NCBI GenBank assembly: GCA_019417865.1
Contig: DYCW01000215.1
Coordinates: 1-5,812, forward strand
Reading direction: 5' to 3'
Origin: Ruminococcus sp.
Lineage (GTDB): Bacteria; Bacillota; Clostridia; Oscillospirales; Ruminococcaceae
Length of the DNA: 5,812 nucleotides
How positions within the stretch are numbered: position 1 is the stretch's first letter; every line of letters starts with the position of its first letter. This document shows, in pieces, positions 1-4,869 of the stretch. The notes under the pieces are model-generated. The model was given only the letters and a program-made list of their open reading frames with translations. It did not search any database and was not told where the DNA came from. The position numbers and the translations under genes are program-made.

Positions 1-597
1 GGTCTGCCCACACAGGAACCCGTCGGCAGCATGATTGTCGACATCGGCGGTGGCACCAGTGAAGCCGCAGTCATCTCTATGGGCGGCATTGTTTCCTCCA
101 AAAGTATCCGCTGCGGCGGTGACGAGCTGGATGCCGCTATTATCAATCATATTAAAAAACGCTATAATCTCCTCATCGGCGAACGCACCGCAGAGGATAT
201 CAAAATTCAAATTGGATCTGCCTTTCCCATGGATCGGGAAGATGCCATGGAAATCAAGGGCAGAAATCTTCTGAATGGTCTGCCCGAAACCATCCATATC
301 ACAGGATCAGAAGTACGGGATGCCATGTCCGAACCGCTCGCACGCATTGTGGATGCGGTCAAGTACACACTGGAACAGACACCGCCAGAACTGGCAGCCG
401 ATATTATTGACCGTGGAATGATTCTCGCCGGCGGCGGTGCCCTGCTGCGAGGCATGGATCGGCTGATTCACCAGGAAACAGGTATGCCGGTATTGGTGGC
501 AGAATATCCGCTGGACTGCGTGGCAGAGGGCACCGGCAAAATTTTTGAACACCTCGAAAACTATTCGGATGCTCTGGCGGAAGACAACCGTTACTGA
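1..597 (+). CDS. mreB: Rod shape-determining protein MreB (3' part, start outside window)
   Basis: MreB is the bacterial actin homologue. It polymerises with ATP into membrane-associated filaments that position the peptidoglycan elongation machinery. Only the C-terminal 198 residues are present, read in frame 1 from the first base; the family is usually about 330-350 residues, so roughly 140-150 N-terminal residues lie upstream. Actin-fold landmarks are clear. The second phosphate-binding loop DIGGGTSE is at visible residues 14-21. An IRCGGDELD stretch and a YNLLIGERTAE stretch, both typical of MreB, follow. The adenosine-binding loop LAGGGALLRG is at 142-151. The gene ends in TGA, 30 nt before mreC, and is the first visible gene of the mreBCD-PBP2 operon. 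A ParM or FtsA/DnaK relative is excluded by the close MreB-like sequence and by the neighbours. Confidence 0.97.
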   Translation, partial: GLPTQEPVGSMIVDIGGGTSEAAVISMGGIVSSKSIRCGGDELDAAIINHIKKRYNLLIGERTAEDIKIQIGSAFPMDREDAMEIKGRNLLNGLPETIHITGSEVRDAMSEPLARIVDAVKYTLEQTPPELAADIIDRGMILAGGGALLRGMDRLIHQETGMPVLVAEYPLDCVAEGTGKIFEHLENYSDALAEDNRY

Positions 598-609
598 TAC
601 CCGGAAGAC

Positions 610-617
610 AAAGGAGG
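610..617 (+). promoter_or_regulatory. Ribosome binding site of mreC
   Basis: AAAGGAGG lies 10 nt upstream of the ATG at 628, a full-strength Shine-Dalgarno that fixes the mreC start. It sits in the 30-nt gap after the mreB stop, with no room for a terminator, which supports co-transcription. Confidence 0.9.
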
Positions 618-627
618 AAAACAAATA

Positions 628-1545
628 ATGGGTGATTTCTTTAAGCGGAACAAGTTTCGTTTTCTGCTTTGTATCCTTGCACTTCTGGTCGGCATATTGC
701 TCTATGCTGCAACACAAAATGGTCAGACAACGGGGGCTGCTGGTGTCGTACTCAATCCACTGCGGCAGGTCACACAATCGATCTCCACACAGGTAGAGCG
801 ACTTTTCGCATCCTTTACCAACATAACAAACTACCAAAAGGAGAACGACAGCTTAAAAGAGGAAAACGCCGCCCTCAAAAAACAGCTTCTGGATTATGAA
901 GACACCAAACAGCAGCTTGCGGAGCTGGAAAAATTTATGGGCATCAAAGAGGACCATCCAGACTATACGCTCTCCGATCCCTGTACCATCATCGGTTATG
1001 TCACCAATGACCCATTCCACAGTTTTATCATTGACAAGGGTTCTGAAGACGGACTTTCCCTGCAAGACCCTGTGGTGACCGCAGAGGGCATTGTTGGCAT
1101 TATCTCTGAAGTCTCCAATACTTATGCAACAGTGGAAACCATCTGCTCTCCGAACCTGTCAGTTGGGGCAATGTCTGCAACAGGCAGTGATACCGGAATT
1201 GTAGAAGGGGAAATTTCACTGGCAGATGACTACCAATGCCGTATGATTTATTTGGAACGAGACACAAAACTGGAAAAAGGCAGTTTGATTAAAACCTCCG
1301 GTACAGGGGGGCTCTTTCCGCAGGGCTATCTGATTGGAACCGTCGAACAACTGGAATTGATGGACAGCGGCTTAAGTAAATATGCTGTTCTGACTCCATC
1401 TGTGAACTTCTCCGCTCTGACTAATGTCATGGTAATTTTAGACTATGATGGCAAAGATGCAGAAGCAAACGCTGGTAAGGCTGCAAATCAAACAGCCCCT
1501 GCAAACCCAAAGTCTGAAAAGGAGGCAGAGAATGGGCAAAATTAA
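628..1545 (+). CDS. mreC: Cell shape-determining protein MreC
   Basis: MreC is a bitopic membrane protein of the elongasome. Its extracytoplasmic part scaffolds and activates PBP2 and links it to MreB/MreD. The 305-residue product has a short basic N-terminus (KRNKFR, 6-11) and one hydrophobic segment at about 12-28, giving an N-in orientation. A heptad-like helical stretch rich in Glu, Lys and Leu follows at about 66-104 and is the dimerising coiled coil. The beta-rich MreC domain spans about 115-272, with recognisable family stretches: SFIIDKGSEDGL (132-143), EGIVGIISEVS (153-163) and the TSGTGGLFPQGYLIGTV region (223-239). The tail at about 275-305 is hydrophilic, low-complexity and rich in Ala, Asn, Lys and Glu; it is probably disordered. 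Length and domain order are normal. The last 14 nt overlap mreD, which suggests translational coupling. Confidence 0.96.
   Translation: MGDFFKRNKFRFLLCILALLVGILLYAATQNGQTTGAAGVVLNPLRQVTQSISTQVERLFASFTNITNYQKENDSLKEENAALKKQLLDYEDTKQQLAELEKFMGIKEDHPDYTLSDPCTIIGYVTNDPFHSFIIDKGSEDGLSLQDPVVTAEGIVGIISEVSNTYATVETICSPNLSVGAMSATGSDTGIVEGEISLADDYQCRMIYLERDTKLEKGSLIKTSGTGGLFPQGYLIGTVEQLELMDSGLSKYAVLTPSVNFSALTNVMVILDYDGKDAEANAGKAANQTAPANPKSEKEAENGQN
1519..1525 (+). promoter_or_regulatory. Ribosome binding site of mreD, inside the mreC 3' end
   Basis: AAGGAGG sits 6 nt before the ATG at 1532, within the final codons of mreC. It decides the mreD start in favour of 1532 over an in-frame ATG at 1445, which has no such site and would add a 29-residue hydrophilic extension lying wholly inside mreC. 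Confidence 0.9.
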
Positions 1546-2104
1546 ACCTGCTCGCTCAACTCCTGCACAGAAGCGAAATACAGTCATTCGATGGATATTC
1601 TATTTTGTTGTCATTCTGCTCTGTACAGCATTTCTCAATGCCGGAGACGGCGTAAAACCCCTTCTGCTGATTCCAGTCTCTCTCTGCATTGCCTCAAATG
1701 TGAAAGAAGGAGCAGCTGTTTTCATTGGCATTCTGTGCGGGCTACTGTTGGATTTCTGCTGTAATCGTCTGACGGGGTTCTATGCGATTCAAATGATGTT
1801 GGTCTGTCTGGTGACATCCTGGCTTTATACACAACTTCTGCAACAGCGGCTGTTGAATATGCTGATTCTCACAGCGATTGCCAGCCTGCTGCTGGGAGCA
1901 GTTGACTTCTTTTTCTACTATGCAATCTGGGATTATGAACATGTGTGGCTGGTCTTTCTGCATATTACCTTGCGGAGTTGCGGCTATACGCTCATTGCAA
2001 CACTGCCACTGTACGGTCTTTTTCATTTCGTACATGAACGGCTGCTGCCCCACAGCAACCGCACGATTGAACAAGCCATCCACACAACCATCGAACCATA
2101 CTAA
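1532..2104 (+). CDS. mreD: Rod shape-determining protein MreD
   Basis: MreD is a small polytopic membrane protein that works with MreC and MreB in the elongasome. The 190-residue product has a basic N-terminus (about 1-20) followed by hydrophobic segments that I place near 18-36, 42-54, 60-74, 82-100, 108-130 and 141-164, matching the five to six spans of the family. GILCGLLLDF (66-75) resembles the conserved MreD stretch that ends in an acidic residue within the membrane. The hydrophilic tail (171-190) is predicted to be cytoplasmic. Identification rests mainly on topology, length and position between mreC and a PBP2 gene, because MreD sequence is poorly conserved. It overlaps mreC by 14 nt and ends 23 nt before the PBP2 gene. 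Confidence 0.92.
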   Translation: MGKIKPARSTPAQKRNTVIRWIFYFVVILLCTAFLNAGDGVKPLLLIPVSLCIASNVKEGAAVFIGILCGLLLDFCCNRLTGFYAIQMMLVCLVTSWLYTQLLQQRLLNMLILTAIASLLLGAVDFFFYYAIWDYEHVWLVFLHITLRSCGYTLIATLPLYGLFHFVHERLLPHSNRTIEQAIHTTIEPY

Positions 2105-2113
2105 CGGGGTGCA

Positions 2114-2121
2114 TAAGGAGG
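2114..2121 (+). promoter_or_regulatory. Ribosome binding site of the PBP2 gene
   Basis: TAAGGAGG lies 6 nt before the ATG at 2128, within the 23-nt gap after the mreD stop. It is a near-ideal Shine-Dalgarno and fixes the start just ahead of the membrane anchor. Confidence 0.9.
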
Positions 2122-2127
2122 AATTCT

Positions 2128-4164
2128 ATGAAAAAACCTGTTTCTGTTTATGTCAAAGCCACTGGTGCAACCCTGCTGGTACTCTCCTCTGCCTGTCTCT
2201 GCGGTTATCGACTGATGAAAATTCAAATTGTCAACAGTGATTCCTACATCAGCCGTCAGTACAGCACAGACACCTATACACAGACGATTGCAGCCACTCG
2301 AGGAGAAATTGTAGACTGCAACGGTGATCCAATTGTGCAAAATACAGTTGGCTATAACATTATCATTGAACCGGATTCCTTTCCAAAGGATAACGAAACC
2401 GGAAATGAAGTCCTGTTACAATTGTTACACCTGCTGGCGGATGTCGATGTCACCTTTGAAGAATCGCTCCCTATTTCAAAAACAGCACCCTTCACATTTA
2501 CTACAGATGACACAGAAACGCTTGACGAGATCCGCACAACATTAAACCTGAATCTCTATGCCACAGCGGAGAACTGCATTGACCGACTAATCGATGACTA
2601 TGAGATTGCGGATACTTATACGGATGAAGAAAAGCGTATGATTGCAGGCATCCGCTATGAAATGCAGCTACGAGGCTTTTCAATGAGCAATCAATTTACA
2701 TTGGTAAAAGATATTCCACTCACAATTGTCACAGAGATTAAAGAACATGGTCTGTCACTGCCGGGAGTCAATATCATTGAAGATGCCATCCGTACCGTCG
2801 TACAGGGCGATGTGATTCCGCATGAAATCGGAACCGTTGGACCCATCTATGCAGAAGAATATGAAGAACTGGCACAACAAGGTTACGATTTGGATGATAC
2901 TGTAGGTAAAAATGGTATTGAACAGGCAATGGAATCTTATCTCCGTGGCAAGGACGGCACAAAAACCATTTCTGTGCAAGATGGTACAGTGGTTTCCTCA
3001 GAAATTACCATACCGGTAGAGGCAGGAAATACCGTTATGCTGACTGTGGACAGTACCTTCCAGAAGGATTTGCAAAACATCCTTGGCAACTTTATCAAAA
3101 ATTTCGACAAACTGCGGGATGAAAAGACAAAATCAGAGGGCTTAGGCAAAGTCACAAGTGGGGCATTGGTAGTACTAGATGCGGAAGACGGCGGCGTGCT
3201 TGGTATGGCAACTTATCCAACCTATAATCTCAAGGACTACGCTAAAAACTATGACAAATTGGCAGCAGATGAAACCTACCCGCTGATGAATCGTGCAACA
3301 ATTGGTCAATACCGTCCAGGTTCCACTTTTAAAACGATTACAGCAACAGCGGGTTTGAATGAAGGCATTGTCACCGGTTCTTCCACCTATTACTGCAGTA
3401 GTACCTATGACTATAAGGGACAGATTTTCGGCTGTACCGGTTCTCATGGAGATATTTCTGTTGTACAGGCATTACAATATTCCTGTAATATTTACTTTTA
3501 TAAGCTTTCAGAAACATTGACCATTGACGGCTTGACAAAATATGCAGAACTATACGGTCTGGGACAGCCCACTGGTATTGAAACCGGCGATGCTGCCGGC
3601 AGATTTGCAAATCCAGAAACCTATGCGGAATACGGCTGGGAATGGACAGTCGGTCATGTTTTACAGGCTGCGATCGGGCAATCTGAAACAGCTGTTACAC
3701 CACTGCAAATGGCAGTGGTCGCAAATACCATTGCAAATGAAGGCATTCGCTATCAGCCGCATTTGGTAGACAGTCTATGGGACTACAACCAGACAGAATT
3801 GTTGCAAGACATCGAACCTGTCATTGCGGAAACGATCCCCATTCAGAATGACAGTGTTTATTCACTTATTGAACAAGGTATGATTGCTGCTTCTGTTACC
3901 AATATGCCGGAACAATATTCCCTTGCCAATCTTGGTTACGATGTTGCTATCAAAACTGGTACCCCACAGGCAGGCGGCGGCAGAGTACAGGACTCTTTTT
4001 TCATCGGCTATGCACCAGCAGACAACCCCAAAATTGCTTTTGCCTGTGTTGTAGAAGGTGCAGAATATAGCAAGTATATGATTCGAGATGTACTCAAAGC
4101 CTATGAACGGCTGGAAACACGACAGGCAGCATCGATGGAAAAAGATACCACGAAAAATGGATAA
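2128..4164 (+). CDS. mrdA: Penicillin-binding protein 2 (class B transpeptidase of the elongasome)
   Basis: This is a monofunctional D,D-transpeptidase that cross-links peptidoglycan during side-wall elongation, normally paired with the glycosyltransferase RodA. The product is 678 residues, normal for a clostridial PBP2. A membrane anchor spans about 9-28 after the basic MKKPVSVYVK start. The non-catalytic PBP-dimer/pedestal domain begins with the RGEIVDCNG motif (58-66) and includes the conserved VGKNGIEQAMESYLRG segment before about residue 285. The transpeptidase domain covers about 344-655. Its three catalytic motifs are intact: STFK at 399-402 (nucleophile S399, K402), SCN at 452-454, and KTGTP at 609-613. 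GQSETAVTPLQM, the conserved stretch between SxN and KTG, is also present. The C-terminal tail is short and polar. The motif-1 arginine usual in the dimer domain (DRNG) is replaced by Cys64. Position directly after mreBCD separates it from the division-specific FtsI/SpoVD type. No rodA or minCDE follows, unlike some related operons. Confidence 0.96.
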   Translation: MKKPVSVYVKATGATLLVLSSACLCGYRLMKIQIVNSDSYISRQYSTDTYTQTIAATRGEIVDCNGDPIVQNTVGYNIIIEPDSFPKDNETGNEVLLQLLHLLADVDVTFEESLPISKTAPFTFTTDDTETLDEIRTTLNLNLYATAENCIDRLIDDYEIADTYTDEEKRMIAGIRYEMQLRGFSMSNQFTLVKDIPLTIVTEIKEHGLSLPGVNIIEDAIRTVVQGDVIPHEIGTVGPIYAEEYEELAQQGYDLDDTVGKNGIEQAMESYLRGKDGTKTISVQDGTVVSSEITIPVEAGNTVMLTVDSTFQKDLQNILGNFIKNFDKLRDEKTKSEGLGKVTSGALVVLDAEDGGVLGMATYPTYNLKDYAKNYDKLAADETYPLMNRATIGQYRPGSTFKTITATAGLNEGIVTGSSTYYCSSTYDYKGQIFGCTGSHGDISVVQALQYSCNIYFYKLSETLTIDGLTKYAELYGLGQPTGIETGDAAGRFANPETYAEYGWEWTVGHVLQAAIGQSETAVTPLQMAVVANTIANEGIRYQPHLVDSLWDYNQTELLQDIEPVIAETIPIQNDSVYSLIEQGMIAASVTNMPEQYSLANLGYDVAIKTGTPQAGGGRVQDSFFIGYAPADNPKIAFACVVEGAEYSKYMIRDVLKAYERLETRQAASMEKDTTKNG

Positions 4165-4255
4165 AAGTTGTCGAAAACACTATGCAAATTGCATAAAAAC
4201 GGGGACAAAAATCAATTCATTTTTCACAATCTTGCAATTGGAACGGTAAAAATCT
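4165..4255 (+). other. AT-rich intergenic stretch after the mre operon, without a visible terminator
   Basis: These 91 bases separate the PBP2 stop from the mgsA promoter. The stretch is A-rich and visibly lower in GC than the genes around it. I found no stable GC-rich hairpin followed by a T-run, so there is no recognisable intrinsic terminator for the mre operon. The weak TTGTC/GACAA pairing around 4169-4208 encloses a long loop and has no T-tract after it. Apart from the palindrome at 4181-4195 I see nothing else in it. Confidence 0.6.
4181..4195. repeat. 15-nt palindrome TATGCAAATTGCATA
   Basis: The sequence is a perfect 7-bp inverted repeat around one central A (TATGCAA-A-TTGCATA), 17 nt after the PBP2 stop and about 60 nt upstream of the mgsA -35 box. 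With a one-base centre it would form a poor RNA hairpin, and no T-run follows, so a protein-binding operator is more likely than a terminator. No regulator can be named from it. A chance dyad in AT-rich DNA remains possible. Confidence 0.4.
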
Positions 4256-4283
4256 TTGACATTCGGACATTTTATGTTATAAT
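4256..4283 (+). promoter_or_regulatory. Sigma-A type promoter with extended -10, upstream of mgsA
   Basis: The -35 box TTGACA (4256-4261) is a perfect consensus, and so is the -10 box TATAAT (4278-4283), with a 16-bp spacer. A TG dinucleotide at 4275-4276 gives an extended -10 (TGTTATAAT). Transcription would begin near 4289-4291, leaving an untranslated leader of about 100 nt before the ATG at 4393. A short direct repeat GACATT (4258-4263 and 4266-4271) overlaps the -35 and the spacer. The elements are strong enough that mgsA, and by read-through hisS, probably has its own constitutive-type transcription independent of the mre operon. Confidence 0.88.
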
Positions 4284-4345
4284 AAAAAGTGACATGGCAT
4301 TGACACCGACAGATCCGAAACAGAAATACCAAAACGAGATCTATG

Positions 4346-4373
4346 CGGACAGGACATGCTGCATGTTTATCCG
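4346..4373 (+). promoter_or_regulatory. Leader hairpin just upstream of the mgsA ribosome binding site
   Basis: The core is ACATG-CTG-CATGT (4354-4358 paired with 4362-4366; CTG can also be read as a C-G pair around a single T). G4352 and G4353 can form G-U pairs with T4368 and T4367. After a small internal loop, CGGA (4346-4349) pairs with TCCG (4370-4373). The structure ends 4 nt before the AGAGG Shine-Dalgarno. There is no T-run, so it is not a terminator. It might modulate translation or mRNA stability. It also buries the alternative in-frame ATG at 4363. It matches no riboswitch class that I recognise. Confidence 0.45.
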
Positions 4374-4377
4374 AAAG

Positions 4378-4382
4378 AGAGG
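4378..4382 (+). promoter_or_regulatory. Ribosome binding site of mgsA (moderate strength)
   Basis: AGAGG within GAAAGAGAGG lies 10 nt before the ATG at 4393. It is weaker than the AGGAGG sites of the mre genes but supports the start that family alignment also prefers. The competing ATG at 4363 has only AGGA (4351-4354) 8 nt ahead of it, partly inside the leader hairpin. Confidence 0.65.
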
Positions 4383-4392
4383 TTTTTCAAAC

Positions 4393-4797
4393 ATGACAAT
4401 TGCACTCATTGCACATGATGCAAAGAAAGAACTTATGATTCAGTTTTGTATTGCATACTGTGGCGTTTTGTCCCGTCACAGGCTCTGTGCAACCGGCACA
4501 ACCGGAAAACTGGTCAGTGAAGCAACTGGTCTGGAGATTCAACGTTATCTCAGTGGCAGACAGGGCGGAGATCAGCAGATCGCAGCACGTATTTCCTGCG
4601 ATGAAATTGATGTGCTGCTCTTCTTTCGAGATCCGATCAACCGCAAGGACTCGGAACCGAATGAAATGAATCTGCTTCGTTTATGTGACGTACATAATGT
4701 ACCGGTTGCAACCAATATTGCAACGGCAGAGGCATTGATTATGGCACTGGAACGAGGCGACTTGGACTGGAGAGAATACGGAAACCTGTCCATTTAA
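4393..4797 (+). CDS. mgsA: Methylglyoxal synthase (divergent active-site loop)
   Basis: Methylglyoxal synthase converts dihydroxyacetone phosphate to methylglyoxal and inorganic phosphate, a cytosolic bypass of lower glycolysis used when phosphate is scarce or sugar phosphates pile up. The product is 134 residues, close to the approximately 137-residue Bacillus form. Family stretches in order are IALIAHDAKK (3-12), the phosphate-binding ATGTTGKL (33-40), SGRQGGDQQIAA (54-65) with the catalytic-base aspartate D60 (E. coli D71), FFRDP (77-81; D80 = E. coli D91), LLRLCDVHNVPVATN (94-108) and ALERGDLDWRE (118-128). By ungapped alignment from memory, S87 and N90 stand where E. coli has H98 and D101, so activity may be altered. 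I chose the start at 4393 by similarity to IALIAHD-starting homologues and by the nearby AGAGG. In-frame ATGs at 4363 and 4294 would add 10 or 33 residues. A strong promoter lies upstream and a terminator directly after. Confidence 0.93.
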   Translation: MTIALIAHDAKKELMIQFCIAYCGVLSRHRLCATGTTGKLVSEATGLEIQRYLSGRQGGDQQIAARISCDEIDVLLFFRDPINRKDSEPNEMNLLRLCDVHNVPVATNIATAEALIMALERGDLDWREYGNLSI

Positions 4798-4815
4798 CAG
4801 AAGTTCATATTGCTC

Positions 4816-4850
4816 TGTCCCTTTTCTACAATAGAAAGGGACAATTTTTT
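4816..4850 (+). terminator. Intrinsic terminator after mgsA
   Basis: A stem of 9 bp (4816-4824 with 4835-4843, including the GTCCC/GGGAC core) is followed by one bulged T (4825) and 3 more bp (4826-4828 with 4832-4834) around a CAA loop. Six T residues follow at 4845-4850. It starts 18 nt after the mgsA stop, so it fits as the end of the mgsA transcript. It ends only 8 nt before the hisS Shine-Dalgarno, so it could also act as an attenuator for hisS. Confidence 0.85.
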
Positions 4851-4858
4851 CGATTATC

Positions 4859-4864
4859 GGAGGT
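4859..4864 (+). promoter_or_regulatory. Ribosome binding site of hisS
   Basis: GGAGGT lies 5 nt before the ATG at 4870 (6 nt from the GGAGG core) and fixes that start. It follows the terminator T-tract with only 8 bases between. Confidence 0.9.
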
Positions 4865-4869
4865 TATCT

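Noticed and set aside
307..837. A 176-codon open frame on the minus strand across the mreB end and mreC start
   Set aside because: It runs antisense to two confidently identified genes and across their junction, has no recognisable protein family content and is explained by codon bias of the real genes.
1445..1531. A longer mreD starting at the ATG at 1445
   Set aside because: This would add 29 hydrophilic residues lying wholly inside mreC, while AAGGAGG 6 nt before the ATG at 1532 gives a clear start that matches the MreD length.
1742..2083. A 113-codon minus-strand open frame inside mreD
   Set aside because: It is antisense to a membrane-protein gene, rich in Gln, Asn and His as expected from reading hydrophobic codons backwards, and has no recognisable protein family content.
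4169..4208. TTGTC/GACAA pairing after the PBP2 stop as an operon terminator
   Set aside because: It offers five base pairs, a loop of about 30 nt and no following T-tract.
4241..4250. TGGAACGGTA just before 4250 as a T-box-like sequence (compare TGGNACCGCG)
   Set aside because: It matches only partly, lies upstream of the mgsA promoter so would not be in its transcript, and has no specifier stem or paired terminator around it.
4299..4304. A second TTGACA in the mgsA leader as a further -35 box
   Set aside because: No acceptable -10 hexamer occurs 15-19 nt downstream; the region there reads GAAATACC.
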